The notes under the pieces are model-generated. The model did not search any database, had not been told where the DNA came from, and saw nothing but the letters and a program-made list of their open reading frames with translations. A stretch of DNA of 64,000 bases, from NCBI GenBank assembly GCA_964625855.1, contig CAZVFC010000009.1, positions 62,001-126,000 of the forward strand, read 5' to 3'. This DNA is from JAPLUA01 sp964625855 (GTDB lineage Bacteria; Verrucomicrobiota; Verrucomicrobiia; Limisphaerales; UBA8199). Positions 9,001 through 16,617 of the stretch are shown piece by piece; the first letter of the stretch is position 1; the number at the start of each line of letters is the position of its first letter. Both the position numbers and the translations under genes were made by a program.

Positions 9001-12000
9001 ATCCTACTCCCGGCTTGATAGACACGGGAGGTGGCGTTGTCGAAGTCGTTGGTGAAGACCAGCACGGGCGGGAAGTTGCTGGTCGTGAATGGCGCGGGCG
9101 CGTACTTGATGGGGATCGTGGCCAGGTTGGTATTCTCGCTGAAATACAGCAGCCCATCGAAACCCTGGGGAACCCACTCGGACAGGACAAAGTCGTCCAC
9201 GACCGCGTTGAGGTTGTTGGCCGCGGTGCTATTCGTGGCGAACGGATCATAGGCGCGCACGACAATCGGCGTCGGGTTGGTGCCGGTCGAAAAGAGAATG
9301 GTGTTGGTTTCCCAGTGCGGCCCGTTGGTCACCCAGGCCAGGCCGTTGGTGAAGGCATAGGTCTGAATTCCCGACAGCGAGTTCGACAGCGTTACCTCCG
9401 TCACCACGGGGCAGACGAGGACGTTGGTGCCGTATTTGCCGCGGCTGTCGGCGTTGAAGATGGCGTTGACCTCGCAGGGAGTGAGGGCGCGGTCATAGAC
9501 GCTGAATTCATCGAGGCCGCCAGCGAACGTGGTGCCGGTTTGAGGGCTGCCGAAGGTCCAGCTCAGAACGTCATGATTTTCCCACGCCCCGCCGGTGAGA
9601 GCGGTGAATCCCACCCAGGCCTTGCCGTTGGAATCCACGGCCGCCGCAATTGGCACGGGAACACTGCTAAAGATCCTTATCCCGTCGAGCCAGACAGTCA
9701 GCGCTGTGCCGTTGAAAGTAACCCGGGCTTGATGTACGGCCCCATCTTTCAGGTTGATGCCCAACGGTCCCAGGTTCACCTGGGTGAGATAAGCAGAATT
9801 CGTCACTATCCCCACGGAATTGCCACTGACCTCACACATCGGGCCGGGGGTGCATCCGGGCCAGTTATAGAACGTGTTAAAGAACACGCCGACACTGTTG
9901 GTCCCGTCCTGCATGCCACCGAAGTGATATGCCGTGTTTGGCCCCACGTTCTGGATGGCAAACGTAAGTCCGTCTCCTCCTCCACTGCCACCAAAACTAC
10001 TGAACTGGAATTGAAACTGCGTGTCGAAGCCGGAGGCGCAGGATTGCTTGTTTGTTGCCCATGCGCATCCGTTTGCTGATCCCGTTGCCGGGGTGAGGCG
10101 CAGGACGTTTCCGCTTCGAGCGGCCTGGCCAACCAGGCTAAGCCCAGCCGTAGAGCTGAAATCCGGGTAATTGATGGGCGCTGGAACAACGCTCGGGTCG
10201 TAGCCCAGGTAGAGATCGCCGGTGGTGCGCGGCACGAACCGGCCCAGGTTGGTGGCAACCAGCGGCTGGTTGTTGGTCAGGCCGTTCACGTAGAGGGCGG
10301 CGACGCCGCTGTTGGTGTCGTAGGTGAGGGCCACGTGCTGCCAGCCACCGTTGGTGATGGCGTTGGTGACCGTGGTGATGACATGCGGCTGCTGATTGGT
10401 ATCCCAAAGGATGGCGCCCAGCGAGCCAGGGCCATTGGTCAACGCCAGCCAAAACTGGACGCCGAGCGAAGACTGGTTCGTGGGCGGCGTGGGATCGTAC
10501 CATTCCACGAGCGGTTCACGGTTGGTGACATTGCCAGGGTGAATCCATCCCTCGATGCTAAACCCACGCCCAAGGCCCAGGTCCAGTTCCGGACAGCGAG
10601 GTACTATCATTCGCGTTGCCAACCCATCGCCGAAATAGGCCTGATTGACTTTGCCGTACAAGGTGGTCGTCAAGAAGGCCGAGTCCACCGCCACATCCAC
10701 GGGGGCTGGCCCGCCAGGCGTCCCAACGAATTGGGAAAGACCGATCCTGAAACCGGAACCGAACGCCGAGGCTCCATGCGCAAAGGCAAACCCGGTCAAT
10801 TCCACCCCAGCATCGCTAAGCAAGGCGGCGCGAACGCCCTGGTTGGCGGCGGCCGATATTACCAGCCGGTACCAGGTGTTGTTCTGGAAGTTGAACGGAC
10901 GGATGGTGTTCGTATTGTCAATACTACTACCAACAAGCAGGTCTCGGGTCGCGCCCCAGGAACCCACAAAGAGCGCGATGGTGTCAAAGCGCTTTGGATT
11001 AGCGGCATCCAGGACCCAGATTTCAATGAGCCCTTCTATGTTGGTGCCTGACCCCTGAGTGAGCGTATTGAAACGCACCTCGTAGTGGAAATGCTCGCCG
11101 CGGAAAGCAGTGGCCGAACTCCAGCCGCGCCGCTGCAAGGGGCCGAACCTGTTCGACATCCGCATCACGGTATTGGTGCCAATGGTAGTGAAGCTGTAGT
11201 TCGGCGCGCCGACGTAGGTTTCGATCAATGGGTCGTTGCCCGCACCAGCGTTCGGGAGCGAAGGCTGCCACCTCGGATCAAGTCCGGGGCCGGCAAAGTC
11301 GTCGAAGAACGTCGTGGGTTCTCCCGTGGTGAACGCCACATTCCCCAACAGCAACCCGTTCAAGCCGCCGAAGATGTCCGTGCCGTCCGCGTCGAGCGGC
11401 CACCAGCTCACCATGCCTTCGAGCCAGGGCAGGTGATTCACCCGGTAGCTCAGGCCGTAGGCGTACGAATTGGTCAGCGGCAGCGCGTTGGTGGTGGGGA
11501 GCGTGTTGGAGACCGCGCCGTCGAACAGCGCGAGGATGTGGTTGCTCAGGCACAGGCAGCTATAATCGTCCAGCACCCCGACGGAGTTGCTTAGGACATG
11601 CCAGTCCTGGAAGCGGGCGCCCGGAGTGTAGAGGCCCACCGGCGCCGAGTCGAAGGTGTTGGTGTAAAACGGCTCCATGGCCCAGTTCGTGATGATGTTG
11701 AACGTGCCCAGGCCATTGGTGGAGCCGGCGCCCCGGTTCTCAAACAGGAGCACCCGCGTGCCCTGCGGACTGACCAGCGTGATGGCCAGGTCCGACACGC
11801 GCGGATCACGGATGAGCAGCCCCAGGTCCACCGACGCGATGACGTTGTGCGCATCGTTCGTCAGGTAGAAATCAGTCACGGCCTCGTCGCGGATCGGCTG
11901 GCCCGCGCCGCCGCCGGTCGTGACGGTCGGAATCAGCGTGGCCAGCGAATAGCCGATCGTGGCGTGGATGTTCAGGGTGATGGCGGTCTCGGCCAGGTTG

Positions 12001-15000
12001 CAGATGCGCACCGTGTAGATCGTGTCGGGCAGCATCGGCGGTGTATCCGTCAGGTCAATCGTCACCGTCCCGCCGACGCTGTTGGTCACCTGCACACCCT
12101 TGCAGCTCGCGCCGTCGAGCGTGCAGAGCTCGATCGTGAAGTCAATCGGCGGCGTGGCCGTCACCACGCCGACTTCGATGGTCAGGCTGATCGCATTGGG
12201 CGGCAGCCTCACGAAATCCTCACGGCATGCGCCCGGCTCGATGGTGGCGATAATGCCGCCCGGGGCGGTGAGGTCCTGCTGCTTCTCCAGGAAGATGTTG
12301 AGAGCGATGTTCGTCCCGAAGCCATTCACGGCGTTATCCACCATCGTAAAGATCCACGGGCCGACTCCTTCCTGCGCCGCGAAGTTGCGCAATGACCCCG
12401 GCCCGTCCGTCGCCTGCGCTCCCCCGACGTTCTTCTCCTGGCTGTCGTCGTAGATGTAGGTGTAACCGAGATAGCAGTCGCTGGTGTTGGGATCCGTCAC
12501 GCAGGTATGGTTGTTCAATACGGCGAATTGGCCGCTATGAGCCAGGTTGCCCAATAGATCGGTCATGGACTCGTGCGCGATGGTATTGGTCACGATTGCC
12601 CGGCGGACCATAATGGGCTGGACCGCGATCGCCACGATCTGCGTGTAGCCCGGGTTCGCCGGCGTCCCATCCGGGATCGCCTGGAACGTCGGGATGCCGA
12701 CCAACGACTGATTGCCCATGTTGTCGCTCGAGCTGAACGGCAGCCGGCTGAAAACGCCCATGATGGCGTATTGCGCCGCCATCTGGTCCTCCGCTTTCAC
12801 CCCCACGTAGTAGTTCCCTTCGACGGCATTGGTATAGACAATCGTCTCGGTCCCGCCCCGCTTGCTGGCTTTGTCCGCGGCCGCCAGCACCACCGGATCG
12901 AGGTTTGTCAGGGCATAATTGTTCGGGATCGTCGGCGGCGCCACATACAGATCAATGTCCGCCTCCGGGCGCGTCGAGTTGTCAATGGGGTCGGCGAACA
13001 CCCCCATGCGCGGTATGGACAGTGTCAGGGGGACGAACGTGACGAAGGCGGCGTTGGTGAACAGGCAGCCGCAGCCCGGCTGGCTCGCCAGGTTGGTGAT
13101 GAGGTAGAAATGCCATTGATTGGTCACGCCGAGCGTGACGACGGCGTTGGCGTTGTTGGTCAGGGAAAGGGTGTTGGTGCCCGGCAACTGCGTGCTGGCC
13201 CCGGCGCGCTGGTTGAGCAGGATGCCCCCGGAGAAATCCGGCGACGCGCCAAAGGTATTGGTGATCGCCGTGACCTCCGGCTGGAGCACCGAGACCACGG
13301 GGGCGCTGGAGTCCAGCGTTACGGTCGCCCCCACGGTCAGACCGTCGCCGGTCGAAATGACCAGGGCATAATCCTGCGAGACGTTGTTCGTCTGGGCCGC
13401 GACCGCGTTGACGTTGACGCGGCGCCCGGTGACGGTGATGGAGTAGTTGGCGCTTAGCTGGGAGCCGATACCACCGGCCGGATTCAGGAACACATTTTCG
13501 ACATTGTTCACCCGGTCAATGTTGGGCACGGAGTTGGTGCTCCAAGCCTGGGTGTAATCACTACCCGCACCAATGTCGTTCCCGTAGTAGATCAAGTTGG
13601 TCGTGTTGGGGTCGGAGACCACCAGATCGATGTCGTTGACCAGCTTGACGCTGGCGACTGGGTTGCCGGGCGGGTCGGTCCAGACCAGCGTGACCCGCAA
13701 GGGCTGGATCTGCGCTGCCGGGCTGAGGGAGATGCGATAGGTGCGGCTTTGGCCGGTGGCGAGCGCGGTCGCGGGGTCCTGGTCCACCAGCACCATCGAG
13801 TTGGTGGTAGCGGTGGTGTTCGTCAGCCCGGGCGGCAGCGTGGTGGGCAGATTCACCAGCCCCCACCCTTGATAGTTGAGACTGGGCTGCGTGTTGAAGT
13901 TGTAGAAGCCGCCGAGCGTGCGGGCGCCGTTAATCACCAGGGCCTTCATGAGCGCCGGACTGTTGGTGCGCCCCTGCCGCTGCTCGAAGAACTCCTGCAT
14001 CAAGGCCAGCGTGCCCGAGACGTCCGCCGCGGCCATGCTCGTGCCCGATTCGTAGCGGTAATACGGCCCCAGCGAGTCATTTAGCTCGGCCAGCACATCG
14101 AGGTAGTCCCCCTGCTCGTTGGTGACGACAACGTCAATAACGAAGTCACACGCAACCGATTTCGGACCGTTATTGCCGATGCCGTAATACCAATCACCAC
14201 CCACTGGGTTCAGAGCAGCATCAGGCGGCAGGGAAAGGTGATTCGTGCCAACCAAGTCATAATCCGGCGGGGGATTGGTCGGAGGGCCGGATTGCTTGAG
14301 ATAAAGGGGCATGTCCGGGAACGGGACTGGTGAGTTGGTGTTAGGAACGACCGACAGGTTCAATTGGACGGCGTTTTCTGGAACCAGAACGGAATTGCGG
14401 TACAACCTGTTGGTGGGGATGAGTAGGTCTTGAACGAAATAGATGATATGGCTGGTCGGGTTGTAATAGGCGTTGGTGTCCCACTGCTGCGACCGGGTCG
14501 AGACCACAAAGGTGCCCGGCGCAACCACGTCCGGCTTAAACCGGCCACCCTCGCCTTCGATGCCAACGCCGACGTTGCCCCGGCTCGAGAACCCGGCCAC
14601 CAGGTTGCTGGAGTCCGTGCTGCCAAGCCACGGCCGGCTCGTGTTGGTGAACCCCCCCTCGACTTTGCTCACGATGTTCGTGATCTCGCGGAGCTGCTCG
14701 ATCGCGCCCACCGTAATGACGTTCTTGGCCGTGCCGGGCGAGAGGATCGAGTCCGGATTGCCCAGGGTGCCTTGCGAATTGCCGCCGCCGCCATTGCCGG
14801 CGGAGAACACGATCAGGAGCGGCTGCACGCCCGGCACATGCGGCAAGGCGTCGCGCACCGCGGCGTCGTAGCTGGCCGCATGGAGGTCGTAGCTGGGAAA
14901 CTCGTTGGGCCCGGCGTAATTCCAGCTATTGTTCGAAATGAAGGCGTTGGTCAGCGCCGGGGTCTCCTGCAACTGGAAGTCCGGCGGCCAGGACAGCGTG

Positions 15001-16280
15001 GTCCCGGACGCAAACGGCCCGGTCATCATCCCAAAGGGAACGGCGAAGATCATGGCGCCATGGGCTTTGCCGCGAAAGTCGGCGCCGGAAACCGAGCCGC
15101 CGGCGGCGTCCCCCACGTTGACCGGACTGGTGCTCGAGAGCCCGCTCGAGGCAATGATACCCGCGACATGCGTGCCGTGGCCGTTCTCGTCCATCAGCGC
15201 CCGGGGTGAGGAACCGAGCACGCGCGGCGTCAGTTCCGGGTGGTCGCGGTCCACGCCCGAATCATTCACGTTCACCAGCACGTTTGCGCCCGTCAGACCC
15301 AGGTAATTGCTCGCCACCAGGGTCGTGGGCGCAACCCCGATCCGTACGCGGCTCAGATCGTTGGCCGGCACGCGGGGCGCGGCCCATTCGAGCTCCTGAA
15401 CCCCCGGCAGGCTGGCGATGGCGGCCACCAACGCGCCGGGCTCTACCGCCGGGCTCTGGCCGGCAGGTATCTCCGTGCGGCGCACCGTCACCACGGGGCC
15501 AAATGGGGTCCGGTCCGGCCCGCTTACGATTTCGGCGCCCAGCTCGCGTAGCGCCGCTTGCGTCGGCTCGCTCGCGTCGGCGAACAGCAGCACGTTCAGT
15601 GCGCTGTCGGCCGGCAGCGGACTCTGCGCCACCGCCAGCTCGAGCAGCGATGGCTTGAGCTTGTAATAGGGTTCGTGGGCCAGGACCGCCTGCGCCTGCG
15701 GCGCCGCCCGCAACTGCTCCGCCGCCGCCTGCGTCGCCCGCACCAGATACGCGTTGTTCGGGATGTAGGAAACCATCGTCGCCCCGGCCGACTGCAGCAG
15801 AGCGCGGAAGGCATCGTTGAGGGGGCCGCGGGATTGGACGATGTAGGTGCCGGGATCGCCCTGGGCGCGCAGATGCGCCGGAATCGCCGGAACGGGCTGG
15901 GCCGTGTCGAGCAGCGCATTCTCAAGCAGGATGCCGGTGTCGCTTTGCTGCAATTGGCCGAGCGAGGCGGTGCTGTTGCTCAGCCGCAGGGCGAAGCGGT
16001 TCGTCACGCGCGCGGCGTAATTCGTGGCCGGCTCGGTTGCCGGCGGCAGGTTGAGCGTGCCGCCCACAGCCGGCGCGGGGGTGCCCTGTGGTCCGTGGTG
16101 CGTGGTCCGTGGTGCGTGGTGCGTGGTGCGTGGTGCGTGGTCTGTGGTCCGTGGTCCGTGGTCCATTGACGGGGGCGCGGTCCGCTTGGCCGCCCAACGG
16201 TCGCCCAATCGCCAGAAATAGAAGGCGCCGCAGAAGCATACGATGCTTATTAGGAGCCAAAATAATGGTCGCCTACGCAT
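6006..16280 (-). CDS. Giant secreted subtilisin-like (S8) multidomain protein
   Basis: This is a 3424-aa exported protein. An N-terminal membrane or signal segment (about 5-25) is followed by a heptamer-repeat tract (39-64). The S8 peptidase domain (about 310-800) has the Asp340 (VNDSGVD), His368 (GHGTHVAG) and Ser748 (SGTSMAA) triad. Roughly 155 residues separate the FKPDVVAPG segment from the Ser motif, so an extra domain is inserted in the catalytic unit. Further on come P-type/proprotein-convertase-like beta-sandwiches (about 1460-1520 and 2860-2900), LamG modules starting at WWPLD (1626) and around 2500-2770, a lectin-like module (2035-2250), and PPC-like segments towards the C-terminus. 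The first LamG is interrupted twice by other modules. A role in extracellular proteolysis or adhesion is inferred. The gene has no close partner. Confidence 0.85.
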   Translation of the reverse strand: MRRRPLFWLLISIVCFCGAFYFWRLGDRWAAKRTAPPSMDHGPRTTDHAPRTTHHAPRTTHHGPQGTPAPAVGGTLNLPPATEPATNYAARVTNRFALRLSNSTASLGQLQQSDTGILLENALLDTAQPVPAIPAHLRAQGDPGTYIVQSRGPLNDAFRALLQSAGATMVSYIPNNAYLVRATQAAAEQLRAAPQAQAVLAHEPYYKLKPSLLELAVAQSPLPADSALNVLLFADASEPTQAALRELGAEIVSGPDRTPFGPVVTVRRTEIPAGQSPAVEPGALVAAIASLPGVQELEWAAPRVPANDLSRVRIGVAPTTLVASNYLGLTGANVLVNVNDSGVDRDHPELTPRVLGSSPRALMDENGHGTHVAGIIASSGLSSTSPVNVGDAAGGSVSGADFRGKAHGAMIFAVPFGMMTGPFASGTTLSWPPDFQLQETPALTNAFISNNSWNYAGPNEFPSYDLHAASYDAAVRDALPHVPGVQPLLIVFSAGNGGGGNSQGTLGNPDSILSPGTAKNVITVGAIEQLREITNIVSKVEGGFTNTSRPWLGSTDSSNLVAGFSSRGNVGVGIEGEGGRFKPDVVAPGTFVVSTRSQQWDTNAYYNPTSHIIYFVQDLLIPTNRLYRNSVLVPENAVQLNLSVVPNTNSPVPFPDMPLYLKQSGPPTNPPPDYDLVGTNHLSLPPDAALNPVGGDWYYGIGNNGPKSVACDFVIDVVVTNEQGDYLDVLAELNDSLGPYYRYESGTSMAAADVSGTLALMQEFFEQRQGRTNSPALMKALVINGARTLGGFYNFNTQPSLNYQGWGLVNLPTTLPPGLTNTTATTNSMVLVDQDPATALATGQSRTYRISLSPAAQIQPLRVTLVWTDPPGNPVASVKLVNDIDLVVSDPNTTNLIYYGNDIGAGSDYTQAWSTNSVPNIDRVNNVENVFLNPAGGIGSQLSANYSITVTGRRVNVNAVAAQTNNVSQDYALVISTGDGLTVGATVTLDSSAPVVSVLQPEVTAITNTFGASPDFSGGILLNQRAGASTQLPGTNTLSLTNNANAVVTLGVTNQWHFYLITNLASQPGCGCLFTNAAFVTFVPLTLSIPRMGVFADPIDNSTRPEADIDLYVAPPTIPNNYALTNLDPVVLAAADKASKRGGTETIVYTNAVEGNYYVGVKAEDQMAAQYAIMGVFSRLPFSSSDNMGNQSLVGIPTFQAIPDGTPANPGYTQIVAIAVQPIMVRRAIVTNTIAHESMTDLLGNLAHSGQFAVLNNHTCVTDPNTSDCYLGYTYIYDDSQEKNVGGAQATDGPGSLRNFAAQEGVGPWIFTMVDNAVNGFGTNIALNIFLEKQQDLTAPGGIIATIEPGACREDFVRLPPNAISLTIEVGVVTATPPIDFTIELCTLDGASCKGVQVTNSVGGTVTIDLTDTPPMLPDTIYTVRICNLAETAITLNIHATIGYSLATLIPTVTTGGGAGQPIRDEAVTDFYLTNDAHNVIASVDLGLLIRDPRVSDLAITLVSPQGTRVLLFENRGAGSTNGLGTFNIITNWAMEPFYTNTFDSAPVGLYTPGARFQDWHVLSNSVGVLDDYSCLCLSNHILALFDGAVSNTLPTTNALPLTNSYAYGLSYRVNHLPWLEGMVSWWPLDADGTDIFGGLNGLLLGNVAFTTGEPTTFFDDFAGPGLDPRWQPSLPNAGAGNDPLIETYVGAPNYSFTTIGTNTVMRMSNRFGPLQRRGWSSATAFRGEHFHYEVRFNTLTQGSGTNIEGLIEIWVLDAANPKRFDTIALFVGSWGATRDLLVGSSIDNTNTIRPFNFQNNTWYRLVISAAANQGVRAALLSDAGVELTGFAFAHGASAFGSGFRIGLSQFVGTPGGPAPVDVAVDSAFLTTTLYGKVNQAYFGDGLATRMIVPRCPELDLGLGRGFSIEGWIHPGNVTNREPLVEWYDPTPPTNQSSLGVQFWLALTNGPGSLGAILWDTNQQPHVITTVTNAITNGGWQHVALTYDTNSGVAALYVNGLTNNQPLVATNLGRFVPRTTGDLYLGYDPSVVPAPINYPDFSSTAGLSLVGQAARSGNVLRLTPATGSANGCAWATNKQSCASGFDTQFQFQFSSFGGSGGGDGLTFAIQNVGPNTAYHFGGMQDGTNSVGVFFNTFYNWPGCTPGPMCEVSGNSVGIVTNSAYLTQVNLGPLGINLKDGAVHQARVTFNGTALTVWLDGIRIFSSVPVPIAAAVDSNGKAWVGFTALTGGAWENHDVLSWTFGSPQTGTTFAGGLDEFSVYDRALTPCEVNAIFNADSRGKYGTNVLVCPVVTEVTLSNSLSGIQTYAFTNGLAWVTNGPHWETNTILFSTGTNPTPIVVRAYDPFATNSTAANNLNAVVDDFVLSEWVPQGFDGLLYFSENTNLATIPIKYAPAPFTTSNFPPVLVFTNDFDNATSRVYQAGSRIPGSLYSPEVGAREWTVADGPVTVVSNAFFDFAGTNYLAMATGAVQCLLPTVPGHRYELNYSLRGPCAVGWWDGTVDPLSRRARDLISGNHGAFLHGATNTATAFVGEEGFFFNGLSKPPLQPAPDLFPGDTDVPSAKIELGDPPQLQFTNAFTIEGWIKPLLPTNATYCGTEQIFYRGYPEPLDCRGLGSPYWLALEPALSAGGTNYNLHFHISDARVGSVGVDVLTTNTPILIGGGSNDGWWHIAAVFDKPFTNITVVTGGTNLVTITTNALLLYVNGICVASNYTTLSPYKDLDPAFSPGASIGGRCRSDWTQPFYGFIDDLTLYARGLTAPELAAIAAAGTYGKADFSTVPPPHNLAKLSVSLEGAQRAVSFGENSHWTTQSLQFTALGTNALLTFQSLLPGTLLGGITLAEVPQELFYFPETSLSAFAGEDTFGIWTLEIWDSRAGPIAATNSELVQWKVNFTLAPSNPPPVITLEHGIFYTNSLPAYGAQYFLVPVPQWATRATNFLQFAEQVHTTVARPVQVFFNSTNFPGLADLPLLGGPPYPDARTLFTNGTPPLTNGQPYYLLLTNPNPVGVTFALEVAFDITTLNICEMLVSNVVGPAGIPRYFQFDVPTNGSLPNLPPQAVAFWLSGAQSNLTVVLSEHLPLPDLNHYDYISDQPSTNDEIVMLVTNTTPFPIQTNRWYAGVFNTTATNVSFNVRACWVTNYPVIIPLANGVPFTSAAPPGPPQWVFYDFLITTPAAGVLFELYNLSGDADLVLQRDVPPTMAPYFDGSFFTGRADEQIVVRNNFALPANSVAPDLRGHWYLGVYNNEQAGVTYTIRAALPDGYGLLQSANPPAIISIVTLAPPHGLLLSWNSVAGERYIVQYAPGITTPMLWTNIGTVLATTPLSTFEVLPVPNGGIYRIVQVYSIRPKLAIQAMPTNVVRLSWSVAFYDFRLQYKLGLFGTWTDLTTTPPAPYPHYPLAVQEGNELAAYDVATNSVPKFYRLIK
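16090..16166. repeat. Heptamer repeat (GGTSCGT)11 near the 5' end of the giant protease gene
   Basis: Eleven units alternate between ggtccgt and ggtgcgt, with one ggtctgt. They encode residues 39-64, a His/Thr/Arg/Pro-rich stretch directly after the membrane segment. Since the only plausible start (16280) precedes the tract, a change by one unit would put the protease domain out of frame. Confidence 0.9.
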
Positions 16281-16350
16281 AGAGGGGAATAGGTAATCAG
16301 ATAATGGTTAGTGGCGCGAAGCAGAAATTACGGAGGGCCGGGGTGGGGGC

Positions 16351-16521
16351 GCGTCTGGACACCGCCACCGCTCTCGGCGATCGGTACATGCGCGGAGCGC
16401 GGCTGTCCTCAGCCGCAGCACGTGCGAGAGGGGGTGCGTCTCGAGACACTGGGGGAAGCCCGCATAGTCGGGGGTGCTGCGGCTGAGGACAGCCGCGCTC
16501 CGGTGGCGGTGTCGAGATGCG
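16351..16521. repeat. About 165-bp imperfect palindromic dispersed repeat, copy A
   Basis: The element begins with a form of gacaccgccacc and ends with its complement ggtggcggtgtc. Inside, agcgcggctgtcctcagccg (from 16396) is repeated in reverse complement at 16474-16502. The inner core gcggctg-tcct-cagccgc is itself a dyad. The reverse complement matches the element at 54459-54620 over almost its full length, with most differences in the central loop. It contains no reading frame and resembles a REP/MITE-like non-coding element. Confidence 0.8.
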
Positions 16522-16526
16522 TGGGT

Positions 16527-16567
16527 AGGGGCGTTTCGCCGAAGCGGACAGGAATGTCCGCGCTCCG
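16527..16567. repeat. Short palindromic repeat (cgtttcgccgaagcgg family)
   Basis: This 41-bp segment has gcgtttcgccgaagcggaca followed by a ggaatgtccgcgctccgg part. The first part matches, in reverse complement, the cggcgaaacg cores near 5970, 37930 and 44825. The second part resembles 5720-5745. It directly adjoins palindromic copy A. Confidence 0.6.
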
Positions 16568-16617
16568 GTAACAGGTGAGGCGCTCACGGGAGGCTGGGGG
16601 GTTGGTGATTGCGGTAA

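Larger units (their letters stand above)
16281..16617. other. Spacer of 337 bp made largely of palindromic repeats
   Basis: Apart from the first roughly 70 bp next to the protease ATG, this spacer consists of the 171-bp palindromic element at 16351-16521 and the shorter repeat at 16527-16567. No gene is supported. The AT-richer segment next to the start (16290-16330) is the likely promoter region, but I could not define hexamers. Confidence 0.5.

Noticed and set aside
7026..10079. Open frame of 1017 codons on the plus strand inside the giant protease gene
   Set aside because: It is antisense to a well-supported multidomain protein, is Gly/Arg/Val/Gln-rich as expected from reading high-GC DNA backwards, and shows no domain-like segment.
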